From contig OY755047.1 in NCBI GenBank assembly GCA_963576565.1, forward strand, positions 21,397,171-21,461,170: a stretch of 64,000 nucleotides of DNA, in the 5' to 3' direction. Source of the DNA: Aspidapion aeneum (lineage: Eukaryota; Arthropoda; Insecta; Coleoptera; Brentidae). Within the stretch, counting starts at the first letter, position 1, and every line of letters starts with the position of its first letter. This document shows, piece after piece, positions 32,100 to 44,950 of the stretch. The notes under the pieces are model-generated. The model was not told where the DNA came from. It saw only the letters and a list, made by a program, of their open reading frames with translations, and did no database searches. A program made the position numbers and the translations under genes.

Positions 32100-35000
32100 G
32101 CTTTTGTTGATAAACTGTATTGTTTTTAAAATATGAATTTTCAAAGTTTGGTCATTTTGGTCTTATGGGATTCCTACCCTAAATTTCGCTAAATGACGTT
32201 TTTCCGAATCTTAATTCAGGGTGTGGTTTTTTCGTATCTCTATGGGCCCACAATACTGCAACTCGGTGCTTTTGATGATAAACTAAATTTCGCTAAATTA
32301 TGTTTTTCCGAATCTTAATTCAGGGTGTGGTTTTTTCGTATCTCTATGGGCCCACAATACTGCAACTCGGTGCTTTTGATGATAAACTGTATAGTTTTTG
32401 AAATATGAATTTTCAAAGTTTGGTCATTTTGGTCTTATGGGATTCCCTACCCTAAATTTCGCTTAATAACGTTTTTCCGAATCTTAACTCGTATCTCTAT
32501 GCTCCCACAATACTGCAACTCGGTGCTTTTGTTGATAAACTGTATAGTTTTGTAAATATAAATTTTCAAAGTTTGGTCATTTGGGTCTCATGGGATTCCC
32601 TACCCTAAATTTCGCTAAATGACGTTTTTCCGAATCTTAATTCAGGGTGTGGTTTTTTGGTATCTCTATGGTCCCACAATACTGCAACTTGGTGCTTTTG
32701 TTGATAAACTGTATAGTTTTTGAAGTATGAATTTTCAAAGTTTGGTCATTTTGGTCTTATGGGATTCCCTACCCTAAATTTCGCTAAATGACGTTTTGCC
32801 GAATCTTAATTAAGGGTGTGGTTTTTTCGTATCTCTATGGTCCCTCAATATTGCAACTCGGTGCTTTTGTTGATAAACTGTATAGTTTTTGAAATATGAA
32901 TTTTCAAAGTTTGGTCATTTTGGTCTTATGGGATTCCCTACCCTAAATTTCGCTAAATGACGTTTTTCCGAATCTTAACTCAGGGTGACGTTTTTTCGTT
33001 GAAATATGAATTTTCAAAGTTTGGTCATTTTGGTCTATGGGATTCCCTACCCTAAATTTCGCTAAATGACGTTTTTCCGAAACTTAACTCAGGGTGTCGT
33101 TTTTTCGCATCTCTATAGTCCCACAATACTGCAACTCGGTGCTTTTGTTGATAAACTGCATTTTTTTTGAAATATGAATTTTCAAAGTCTGGTCATTTTG
33201 GTCTCATGGGATTCCCTACTCTAAATTTCGCTAAATGACATTTTTCCGAATCTTAACTCAGGGTGCCGTTTTTTCGTATCTCTATAGTCCCACAAAACTG
33301 CAACTCTGTGCTTTTGTTGATAAACTGTATAGTTTTTGAAATATGAATTTTCAAAGTTTGGTCATTTAGGTCTTACGGGATTCCCTACCCTAAATTTCGC
33401 TAAATGACGTGTTTCCGAATCTTAACTCAGGGTGTCGTTTTTTCGTATCTCTATGGTCCCACAATACTGCAACTCAGTGCTTTTGTTGATAAACTGTATA
33501 GTTTTTGAAATATGAATTTTCAAAGTTTGGTCATTTTGGTCTTATGGGATTCCCTGCCCTGAATTTCGCTAAATGACGTTTTTCCGAATCTTAACTCAGG
33601 GTGACGTTTTTTTCGTATCTCTATGGTCCCACAATACTGCAACTCGGTGCTTTTGTTGATAAACTGTATTGTTTTTGAAATATAAATTTTCAAAGTTTGG
33701 TCATTTTGGTCTTATGGGATTCCCTACCTTAACTCAGGGTGTCGTTTTTTCGTATTTCTATGGTTACACAATACTGCAACTCGGTGCTTTTGTTGATAAA
33801 CTGTATAGTTTTTGAAATATGAATTTTCAAAGTTTGGTCATTTTGGTCTTATGGGATTCCCTGCCCTAAATTTCGCTAAATGACGTTTTTCCGAATCTTA
33901 ACTCAGGGTGACGTTTTTTTTCGTATCTCTATGGTCCCACAATACTGCAACTCGGTGCTTTTGTTGATAAACTGTATAGTTTTTGAAATATGAATTTTCA
34001 AAGTTTGGTCTTATGGGATTCCCTGCACTAAATTTCGCTAAATGACGTTTTTCCGAATCTTAACTCAGGGTGACGTTTTTTTTCGTATCTCTATGGTCCC
34101 ACAATACTGCCACTCGGTGCTTTTGTTGATAAACTGTATAGTTTTTGAAAGATGAATTTTCAAAGTTTGGTCATTTTGGTCTTATGGGATTCCCTGCCCT
34201 AAATTTCGCTAAATGACGTTTTTCCGAATCTTAACTCAGGGTGACGTTTTTTTTCGTATCTCTATGGTCCCACAATACTGCAACTCGGTGCTTTTGTTGA
34301 TAAACTGTATAGTTTTTGAAATATGAATTTTCAAAGTTTGGTCTTATGGGATTCCCTGCACTAAATTTCGCTAAATGACGTTTTTCCGAATCTTAACTCA
34401 GGGTGACGTTTTTTTTCGTATCTCTATGGTCCCACAATACTGCCACTCGGTGCTTTTGTTGATAAACTGTATAGTTTTTGAAAGATGAATTTTCAAAGTT
34501 TGGTCATTTTGGTCTATGGGATTCCCTACCCTAAATTTCGCTAAATGACGTTTTTCCGAATCTTATCTCAGGGTATCGTTTTTTCGCATCTCTATAGTCC
34601 CACAATACTGCAACTCGGTGGTTTTGTTGATAAACTGTATTGTTTTTGAAATATGAATTTTCAAAGTTTGGTCATTTTGGTCTTATGGGACTCCCTACCC
34701 TAAATTTCGCTAAATGACGTTTTTCCGAATCTTAACTCAGGGTTTCGTTTTTTCGTATCTCTATGGTCCCACAATACTGTAACTCGGTGCTTTTGTTGAT
34801 AAACTGTATAGTTTTTAAAATTTGAATTTTCAATGTTTGGTCATTTTGGTCTAATGGGATTCCCTACTCTAAATTTCGCTAAATGACATTTTTCCGAATC
34901 TTAACTCAGGGTGTCGTTTTTTCGCATCTCTATGGTCCCACCATACTACAACTAGGTGCTTTTGTTGATAAACTGTATAGTTTTTGAAATATGAATTTTC

Positions 35001-37981
35001 AAAGTTTGATCATTTTGGTCTCATGGGATTCCCTACTCTAAATTTCGCTAAATTACATTTTTCCGAATCTTAACTCAGGGTGTCGTTTTTTCGTATCTCT
35101 ATAGTCCCACAAAACTGCAACTCTGTGCTTTTGTTGATAAACTGTATAGTTTTTGAAATATGAATTTTCAAAGTTTGGTCATTTTGGTCTTACGGGATTC
35201 CCTACCCTAAATTTCGCTAAATGACGTGTTTCCGAATCTTAACTCAGGGTGTCGTTTTTTCGTATCTCTATGGTCCCACAATACTGCAACTCAGTGCTTT
35301 TGTTGATAAACTGTATAGTTTTTGAAATATGAATTTTCAAAGTTTGGTCATTTTGGTCTTATGGGATTCCCCCCCCTGAATTTCGCTAAATGACGTTTTT
35401 CCGAATCTTAACTCAGGGTGACGTTTTTTTTCGTATCTCTATGGTCCCACAATACTGCAACTCGGTGCTTTTGTTGATAAACTGTATAGTTTTTGAAAGA
35501 TGAATTTTCAAGGTTTGGTCATTTTGGTCTATGGGATTCCCTACCCTAAATTTCGCTAAATGACGTTTTTCCGAATCTTAACTCAGGGTGTCGTTTTTTC
35601 GCATCTCTATAGTCCCACAATACTGCAACTCGGTGCTTTTGTTGATAAACTGTATTGTTTTTGAAATATAAATTTTCAAAGTTTGGTCATTTTGGTCTTA
35701 TGGGATTCCCTACCTTAACTCAGGGTGTCGTTTTTTCGTAACTCTATGGTCCCACAATACTGCAACTCGGTGCTTTTGTTGATAAACTGTATAGTTTTTG
35801 AAATATGAATTTTCAAAGTTTGGTCTTATGGGATTCCCTGCACTAAATTTCGCTAAATGACGTTTTTCCGAATCTTAACTCAGGGTGACGTTTTTTTTCG
35901 TATCTCTATGGTCCCACAATACTGCAACTCGGTGCTTTTGTTGATAAACTGTATAGTTTTTGAAAGATGAATTTTCAAAGTTTGGTCATTTTGGTCTTAT
36001 GGGACTCCCTACCCTAAATTTCGCTAAATGACGTTTTTCCGAATCTTAACTCAGGGTTTCGTTTTTTCGTATCTCTATGGTCCCACAATACTGCAACTCG
36101 GTGCTTTTGTTGATAAACTGTATAGTTTTTAAAATTTGAATTTTCAATGTTTGGTCATTTTGGTCTAATGGGATTCCCTACCCTAAATTTCGTTAAATGA
36201 CGTTTTTCCGAATCTTAACTCAGGGTGTCGTTTTTTCGTATCTCTATAGTCCCACAATACTGCAACTCCGTGCTTTTGTTGAAAAACTGTATTGTTTTTG
36301 AAATATGAATTTTCAAAGTTTGGTCATTTTGGTCTTATGGGATTCCCTGCCCTAAACTTCGCTAAATGACGTTTTTCCGAATCTTAACTCAGGGTGTCGT
36401 TTTTTCGTATCTCTATGGTCCCACAATACTGCAACTCGGTGCTTTTGTTGATAAACTGTATAGTTTTTGAAATATGAATTTTCAAAGTTTGGTCATTTTG
36501 GTCTTATGGGATTCCCTACCCTAAATTTCGCTAAATGACGTTTTTCCGAATCTTAACTCAGGGTGTCGTTTTTTCGTATCTCTATAGTCCCACAATACTG
36601 CAACTCGGTGCTTTTGATAAACTGTATAGTTTTTGAAATAAAAATTTTCAAAGTTTGGTCATTTTGGTCTTATGGGATTCCCTACCCTAAATTTCGCTAA
36701 ATGACTTTTTTCCGAATCTTAACTCAGAGTGTCGTTTTTTCATATCACTATGGTCCCACAATACTCCAATTCGGTGCTTTTGTTAATACACTGTATAGTT
36801 TTTGAAATATGAATTTTCAAAGTTTGGTCATTTTGGTCTTATGGGATTCCCTGCCCTAAATTTGGCTAAATTACGTTATTCCGAATCTTAACTCAGGGTG
36901 TCGTTTTTTCGTATCTCTATAGTCCCACAATACTGCAACTCGGTGCTTTTGTTGATAAACTGTACAGTTTTTGAAATATGAATTTTCAGTTTGGTCATTT
37001 TGGTCTTATGAGATTCCCTACCCTAAATTTCGCTAAATGACGTTTTTCCGAATCTTAACTCAGGGTGTGGTTTTTTGGTATCTCTATAGTCCCACAATAC
37101 TGCAACTCGGTGCTTTTGTTGATAAACTGTACAGTTTTTAAAATATGAATTTTCAGTTTGGTCATTTTGGTCTTATGGGATTCCTGCCCTAAATTTCGCT
37201 AAATGACGTTTTTTCGAATCTTAACTCAGGGTGTCGTTTTTTCGTATCTCTATGGTCCCACAATACTGCAACTCGGTGCTTTTGGTAATAAACTGTATAG
37301 TTTTTGATATATGAATTTTCAAAGTTTGGTTTTTTTGGTCTAATGGGTTTCCCTATCCTAAATTTCGCTAAATGACGTTTTTCCGAATCTTAACTCAGCG
37401 TGTGGTTTTTTGGTATCCCTATGGTCCCACAATACTGCAACTCGGTGCTTTTGTTGATAAACTGTATAGTTTTTGAAATATGAATTTTCAAAGTTTGGTC
37501 ATTTTGGTCTCATGAGATTCCCTACCCTAAATTTCGCTAAATGACGTTTTTACAAATCTTAACTCAGGGTGTGGTTTTTTCGTATCTCTTTGGTCCCACA
37601 ATACTGCAACTCGGTGCTTTTGTTGATAAACTGTACAGTTTTTGAAACATGAATTTTAAATTTTGGTCATTTTGTTCTTATGGGATTCCCTACCCTAAAT
37701 TTCGCTAAATGACGTTTTTCCGAATCTTAACTCAGGGTGTCGTTTATTCGTATCTCTATGGTCCCACAATACTGCAAATCTTAACTCAGGGTGTGGTTTT
37801 TTGGTATCTCTATGGTCCCACAATACTGCAACTCGGTGCTTTTGTTGATAAACTGTACAGTTTTTGAAATATGAATTTTCAAAGTTTGGTCATTTTGGTC
37901 TTATGGGATTCCCTACCATAAATTTCGCTAAATGACATTTTTCCGAATCCTAACTCAGGGTGTCGTTTTTTTGTATCTCTG
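32100..37981 (+). repeat. Satellite array, ~35 copies of a 169-bp monomer
   Basis: The monomer contains, in order, 'ttgaaatatgaattttcaaa', 'gtttggtcattttggtctta', 'tgggattccctaccctaaat', 'ttcgctaaatgacgtttttc', 'cgaatcttaactcagggtgt', 'tcgtatctctatggtcccac', 'aatactgcaactcggtgctt' and 'ttgttgataaactgtatag'. Successive copies are spaced by 169-170 bp where measured (for example 36418 to 36587). Some monomers are shortened by deletions, for example near 33000, 33727 and 37776. The first copies (32105-32400) are more diverged. The array stops at 37981 where a hAT-like end is inserted. No long reading frame is kept. Confidence 0.95.
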
Positions 37982-38686
37982 CAGTGGCGTAGCGTGGGGG
38001 GAGCGCGGGGGGTTTGTCGCCCCCTCCCGCCCCGAGATTACTGGCGCCCCATGGGTGCCCGAAGCGCCCTAAGCTTTGTTAAGTAGCAGGCCCGGCGACG
38101 GCAAATTGAGAGGGCGGCAAAGGAAACTAATATCGATTTTGGCTTTTGCTCGAAAACTGCCCTCGAGTGCTCGAAAATTGCTCTGAAACGGATGCACGCG
38201 TTCGACTTAAAAACAAGCAGTCCTCTAAAAAAGATTTGCGTGATCGACTATTGCCCGCAAATCTCCGAGCGGGTGCTCGGAATTGCTCCATCTCGTTTGA
38301 CGGAGCAACGTGTCAGATCAAAACAAAAACATAACCCCATTTTTTAGATCTGATTAATTTGTTTCTAATTTTGGTGTATTTGTGTTTTTATTTATATACT
38401 TCATTGCACCCAAAAATTTTTAATCAAAAAATTTTAAAACAACAATATTTTTTATTTGTTGACGTTATAAAGCCCAGGAAATCTCGAGCAAGTATTTGAA
38501 AAATCGTGTTCGCCCTTGCATCTCGGAGTGCTCAGAGAGAGATTCGTGACGTTACCGCTCTACCCGCGAGTGACTTCAGAGCAGTGAAGCCGAAATCGCT
38601 ATAAGATTTTTGATGGGCGCCCTGTTTAGCTGTCGGCATCAACCCCCCCCCCCCCCCCGCGCCCCTTCAGACACGCTACGCCGCTG
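37982..38686. mobile_element. hAT-like element with 'cagtggcgtagcg' ends
   Basis: Left end 'cagtggcgtagcgtgg' and right end, in reverse complement, 'cagcggcgtagcgtgtc'. Both have G- or C-rich stretches inside. The interior has 'cgagtgctcgaaaattgctc' style words repeated in altered form ('gagcgggtgctcgg', 'tctcggagtgctcagag'). Flanking 8-mers (tatctctg, aaaagagg) do not match and the satellite does not resume on the right, so the right side was rearranged. The 62-codon frame at 38146 has no motif. Confidence 0.65.
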
Positions 38687-38689
38687 AAA

Positions 38690-41600
38690 AGAGGAGGGGG
38701 GCAAGTCTCTGAATTCTATGGCCTTCTTAACTTAATCATATTTTTATTTGAATTTTATTCTTATTTTAAAAAATCTGTTAAAGGGGGCACCTACCTACCC
38801 TGGATATGCCCTTGACCTATAAGTACTTAAATAAAAGTTGACTAGCTTTATATTCCTTTGTTTTTCTATTTAGCATATATTCTCCTTTACCTGTTAACCT
38901 CAATAGTGGTATAATTTACCTAATTTCCACTAATTGATATTTAATGTAAAGTATTTTGATTTACTTTTATTTCAATTTGTTATAAATCAGCCCTTAGGTG
39001 CGCATATTAGCAGAATATAAGGCCAGATTTATACAGCTACATAATGAACACTTTAGCATGTTTAGCACTTAATGCTTCATTTTTAAAACTCAATTTTTTT
39101 TAAGTTGCAAATTAATATTTAACCACTAAATTTATCCATTGTGCCTTACAATACTGCACAGAAATAAATATAAATTCATTGTAAATAATAATAGAATTAA
39201 ACATAAACAAAAAGGAAAATAAATCATAATAAACACTACATATTATAGTTATAAAGATCCCATTTGTAATTATGCATGGAATGGCCCCATTAGAGGTCCA
39301 TGCCCTTCCAGTTAAAATAATTCAAAGGTCTATCTGTATAACATTTCTAGGGACTATTTTTAGACATAGTGCACCCACAGGCCTGAACTGAACCTTACAG
39401 GGCCCCCCAAAAAGTTACTTTGAAATTTCGGGTTAGCCTTGAACAGATTTGGGCGGCCCATAGGACCGCATTTTTTGCGGCAGTGATTTGTCTAATTTTG
39501 TATGTGTAACCTTTTTTTTACCATACAGCGCCATTATGGATTTTTTTCTAACCAACCATCTTATCTAATTTTAGCCCATGATGAAACCCTTCTACGTTGT
39601 TTTTAGGGTTCGATAAATAAAGTTAAACAAAACTAATAAAACAAAAACAAACAGATACAAATTAAAGATAAACCTTACCTTAAAAAATACTAAAAAAATA
39701 TGACTTGGGTCGAATCACAGTTCACTTAAAACTATTTCTGTACTGTTATGATATTTAGGGACTTGTGTAGGTTTGAGGGCGAAAAAACTTAGTTGAACCA
39801 TAACTGAGCGAGCTTTAGCCGAGTTTTGTTTGTGTAAATTTTTGAAAATTAGCGTTCGCGGGCTTAGATTTCTACTTAAAAGTTACATTTGATTTTAAAA
39901 TGGGGGAATCAAAAGAAAAAACCAAATTACGACACGACAATCTAATGACTTGACATGGGTTTAAGATGCGACAGTGTTGCCAGTTTGTTCAACCCAATAT
40001 TCTTAGGGAATTTTTGTATCGTCTTATCTCTGCTTCTTGTAGGAGCTGAAAACCTAGCAGGACCTCTAACACAACCAACCAACATCTTCTCCCGAATTAG
40101 TATGTTCTATTTTGCACCGCGGTCTTTTTTACATTATTTATTATTTTATAAAATGGCGGCGAGACCGATTCTAATAAGGGTACTCAACCAGAAGATGTAA
40201 GAAGAAGTAGGAGGTATTTATTTAATTCTTAGGAGCAAATTACCTATATCTACAATTATTAACAAAGTTAGGTAAAATTATTGCTACATTACATTGACAG
40301 TAACCTTAAATCTTTAACCTTCGTACAGACCTGAACATTTTTTTGACCAGCGGACAAAGCAACAAACCGACCTGCGAACCAAGCAAACACTCGTTTAAAC
40401 GGGGTCACAAACACAAGCAAACCATTCTGCGAACTCCAGCAATTCGGCGAACGCTTCCCGGAATATCCTTCATTTGTCGGTTTTTTCCCGACATCAAAAG
40501 ACAAAGCACATGAATGAGTTGACAGGTTTGGACGTGCAAAACAAGACGTCGAACAAATTTTTTAATCTTAAAGGAAAACTAAACTAAGGGCATTTATGGG
40601 AAAAGCACAAACCTTCTCTTGGTGGTAGTACTCGTCGAAATCAAAAGGCTCATTCGCCGTTTTTTCCCTGTTCGGCTGTATAATGCTCTGTTCATTATCA
40701 GTCGAAATGTTTAGATCTGTACGAACCTTTAGAGGGGTATAAACTAAGGTACTAAATCATCTTAGTATTTAGGAGGAACAAAACACTGAAAGCTGAACTT
40801 AATTACATCATCTATAAGAAAACAGGACAGAAATATTTAAAAAAATAGTGGGTATGTAATATTAAACTGCTTAAGAGTTACCTTGTGCCTAGCCTAAACA
40901 GTATGACGCATGCAGTAAAATCATAATTTTTCCCAAAAAATCAAGATTAAAATGCATCGATCTACCCTCAAGCCCCTATGATCAAGTTCTGCATACGCCA
41001 CTGCGTCAAAGAAACGAAAGAACGTAAAAATAAAAAAAATACTAAATAAGCTAATTTTGCGTATTATTTTGTCACGTTTTTTTCTCTATATGTATGTTTT
41101 TTAATCAGACAAAGGCGCGAAAGCCTGTTCTAAAAGCCCTCTAGAAAAAGTCTTGTTAAAAGTAATAACTTTCTGCGTCTTTTGTCATGTTTTTTTAATA
41201 ACTTTTTTTAACTTAAAAGTGACGCGAAAGGAAGTTCTAAAAGTTCACCAGTTTAAGACTGCAACACTTTAAGACAGTCTTAAAAGATGGCGCTCAAGGC
41301 AAGACAAAATCTCTATAGATACATTATGTTTTCTTTAAAAGCTAAACTAGAAAAGCCATGCAAGTCGCATTTTAAAATTCGTGTAGAAAAGACGCGAACC
41401 TAATGTGATTTTGACGTTGATAAAAATCTAGTTAGAAAACACTTGAAAATAACGTTTATTTTTTATAACGTTAATGAATGACCTACCTATTAAGCTTGTT
41501 TTCATATATGAAATAAACGTTTTTCCTAGCAGCTTTTAAAATCAACGGTTTTTTTTCTCATGCATTTTTTACGTGTTAAGCACTTGCTGTGTGGGATATT

Positions 41601-42530
41601 ATTTAAAAAGGCAGGATTAGGCGGCCTCGGAAGCCTATGACTTCTTGACAGACAAAAAACCGGACATAAACACTTATATAGAGCTAAACGCTCTAAGCGC
41701 AGTGAGTCAGTGACATTTTTATAACGACTTGATTCCGGTGGGCCACAAAAAGACACAGTTGTATTTATTTAGTGTTACTCATTTTCAAATATACAACCAA
41801 ATTGTTGTGAAAATTGCTTACTTAAAAATCCATCACATTATGACCAAGTGACGAAAGTTAAAGAATGGCCGTCTATTTATTCTAAATAGGAAAAGGATAT
41901 TTTTTTTAATGTTTTTTGAAAAAAAAATGTTTTTTTTTTTAATATTGTTTTGTTTCTTTTCAAAACAATCAAAAATTTTAACAATACTTTCGAGTAGACT
42001 GTTTTTCAAAAAAAACTCGAATCTGACATGTTTTTATAATTAAGGATGTATGAAATTAGCACCGCATCATAGAGAAAACGGTGATCCGTGATAAAACGTT
42101 GTAAATAAAACAGTCAAATAAACAACGAACAGAAAACGTCAAAGTCCGGCTATATCTTATGTTCGTGACAATTAACCTGCTAAGAATATATGTGTTTCTT
42201 TCTTATGAAATTGTTTAGAAGAAGACATAAATAAAAAGCGCCTAAATATTAAGCTAATGACTTATTAGTGCAGTCGTTGCCTCGTGTTGGGAATAACTAT
42301 CAATTAAAGTATTAAAAGAAGTGCTTGCCACTGTCTGTTTGTACACCCTTCCCGCCCACCACGGTTTTGTATCATACCATATCAACATTATCTGTCAACT
42401 ATAGTAGAAAGCATATTTTCCAAATTAATACATTTTTCATTTCACTAGATGGAAAACAGTTATCAGGCCTTTTTAATTTAGTATAAAAACTGAAATGTAT
42501 CATGAATTTTTTAGCAGTTTTGGTAGCTCG
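38690..42530. other. Long stretch without a recognised gene
   Basis: AT-rich non-coding sequence. A worn duplication lies at about 41055-41145 and 41165-41250 ('gtcacgtttttttc' with 'ggcgcgaaagcctgttctaa', then 'gtcatgtttttttaa' with 'gacgcgaaaggaagttctaa'). Frames at 39955-40200, 40289-40504 and 41526-41756 have no recognisable motif or splice context and are not called. Confidence 0.45.
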
Positions 42531-43410
42531 CTATTATACTGCCGGGCAGCGAACATAGTTATTTTTCGCTGGTCCGGGCGTAAAAAACCGGACAGGTGGC
42601 AACCCTAGGCGACCAGCTTTCTAAAGTCTAATAAAAAAACCTAACACTATTAAGCAGTTTAGTGTAAACAAATCTGTACCTACTTGTCTGACTTTGCCGA
42701 CAATCCGGCAACAGACCGGCCACGTAATGGTCGTAAATACGCTTGTATTGAGAGTTGCCTACGCTTTCGGTCCGATTTTAGACCATGAACCGGTCTTATA
42801 GACCCTCATGTCACATTATACGAATTAAGGAAAATCTTAAAAATACAATTATTATTGTTTGTAAAAATTGAATGTTAGAAAATGACCAATACAAAATTCC
42901 CCTGTGAAGAAATAAAGAAATACATACCACTTTGACATTAAATTCTAAAATTTGTAAATTCTACTTTTAAAATGTTTTTATTAAAATATAAACTTTTGAG
43001 AAGAGCTAGATAAAACAAGAGCTAGTGGGTTATGGGAGCCACCAACAATTTTTACAATGGTGTATTTAGAAAAAAGTATGGGAAGGGGTAATTTTTTCCT
43101 GGCAAATATTTTAAGATCTTCTAAAAAGAACGTTTGAAATTTTTGTAGTGATTCTGAGGCCTTGGGGGTGGGGGGGAGTCGGCCCTCCCATTCCTAAATA
43201 GGGCATTGGCTTTTAACTATGGTCTCTCTTATTACACAACTTTACTTTAGTTAACTGGCTTTCAAATATGTTCTACTAAAGTCACAACATTTGTAAGGGC
43301 GAGTTGTGGCAAAAAGAACATGTTGGGAATTGAAGTAACACAGTAGAAAATATTTTTAGGTTGGTTGATTTTCTAATTTTTTGTTGCTTAGTCTAAATAT
43401 AAGTAATATT
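42531..43410. other. No gene recognised
   Basis: Mixed-composition patch at 42540-42600 with 'gccgggcagcgaac' and 'ggtccgggcgtaaaaaac', otherwise AT-rich. Nothing firm. Confidence 0.4.
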
Positions 43411-43548
43411 ATGGGCCCACGCAAACGGGGGGGGGGCTCGGTTTTTTAGATATTTTCCACATATATCATGAATAAAAAACATAAAATAGCATAAAATACG
43501 GCATCATGAGTCTCCTCCCCCAAAGACATATTCCTGGGTACGCCACTG
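43411..43548. mobile_element. Short hAT-like MITE, relative of 16634-16793
   Basis: Starts 'atgggcccacgcaaac' with a long G run, contains 'tattttccacatatatcatg' and 'aatagcataaaatac', and ends 'cctgggtacgccactg'. Same core order as the copy at 16634. Confidence 0.65.
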
Positions 43549-44029
43549 TTAATATGATTGTTATAAAAATCATATTTATTAAAAATTAATGTAAATTTTG
43601 TTTTAAAACATTTAAATATACATTTTATTTGTTATTTTCAATAAATTTTGTTAGCAACTGTTTTCTGGCAAAGTTTAAAAACCGGGATAATTGGTGCCAA
43701 ATGCACTTTTTATAATCATTTTCTGGAAATATTAGGTACCAAATTTAGTTCGTTCTAAAGCTTTTTTTAAAAGGATCCACATTAAAACCTGTTTGTAGTT
43801 TCTTTAATCAAATTTTAATAGAGTCTTATAAAATTTCTAGGTTTTTTGTCCAAAGAGTACGTAACTAGGTATAGGAATGGGTGTATGCTGTATGAGCTTT
43901 AGCTATTAAAGATAGATAGGTTTTTATTTATTTTTAATGTTTTAAGAGTTAAAATATTTAAAAAAAGTTAAATGCATTAAAAAAATGTGATCTGTGTGTG
44001 TAATAAAAATGTGTACCTAATTATTTAAT

Positions 44030-44096
44030 TGTAAATTTTGTTTTTGTATATTTGTAGCTTTCTGTAGCTAATAAACTCCATTCAATTCAATTCAAG
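44030..44096 (+). other. Possible LINE or retrocopy 3' end with ATTCA pentamer tail
   Basis: 'tttctgtagctaataaact' is followed by 'ccattcaattcaattcaa'. Short tandem tails of this kind end several insect non-LTR families. No coding domain was recognised upstream. Confidence 0.4.
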
Positions 44097-44559
44097 TCTT
44101 TTGTTATTCAATACATTTTTTTACACTTTCTTTGACAAAGACAATAAAAAAGAGTTTTTGGACATAAATAATGCTAAATGTTATCAAATAAAAAAACTCT
44201 TTAGACAAATCTATTTTATAAAAAAATAATATTCTTTAAGATCTAAATTTTACTTCTAAGATTCTGAATAGTGACACAGGGGTTTTTGGAAAAATTTCAT
44301 TAACGGTGTATCCCATTGAGAGTTTATTGCTCCCTATTAGCTGTTCCCTTTTGGAAGTGATGCAGGAAAACCAGGGCTAGGTCTCAAATTATTTGGTGCT
44401 TTGGGCAACCACCAAATAGAAGATTAATACATTTAGAAAAATGTCGTATCTATATCGCCGGTCAAAAAATGTAACTTTTTTGTTAGGTATAGTTTACTAC
44501 CGTATAAAGTACAACTATCGAACTTATAAGTTACATGTTCGATGGTACAACTTTGATCA

Positions 44560-44950
44560 TTTGCAGCAATGGCTAGAGAGGGTATTGGTTTCGACGAGAA
44601 TTTTTTTTTGAGATAATGCCGAAAATGTGTTATTTGGGTATATTTTGACCTATCTTAGCAATATCGTCGTGATGTCTGTCTATGTGTGTGTGTGTATATC
44701 TGTCCGTAACACTTCCAAACCGCAAAACCGATTTTCATAAAATTTTCAGGTAAAATAGTGTTCGACACTCTAACGAGCTGATTAGATTTTCGTCACAATC
44801 TATTAATGCTCATTTTTCTAATAATGCTAACTTTTTAACGGAGCATCGGATCAATATGCGGTTTTCGGAATATTGTAGACTACGTTTTGCTTAACAATTT
44901 GCAAAAACTACGTAGAAGCTTTAGTTTCTAAGATATTTACAAAAAACTGC
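44560..44950 (-). repeat. Dispersed repeat shared with 14020-14300 and 31880-31985
   Basis: 44570-44770 matches 14060-14260 in reverse complement ('gcaatatcgtcgtgatgtct', 'accgattttcataaaatttt'). 44775-44885 matches 31885-31985 in the same orientation ('aacggagcatcg', 'atcaatatgcggttttcg'). This links the two blocks as parts of one element family. Confidence 0.55.

Noticed and set aside
32100..37981. CRISPR array
   Set aside because: The 169-bp units are contiguous satellite monomers without unique spacers, in a eukaryotic context.
40289..40504. 71-codon minus frame as an exon
   Set aside because: No domain, no clear start context or splice sites, and unremarkable composition.
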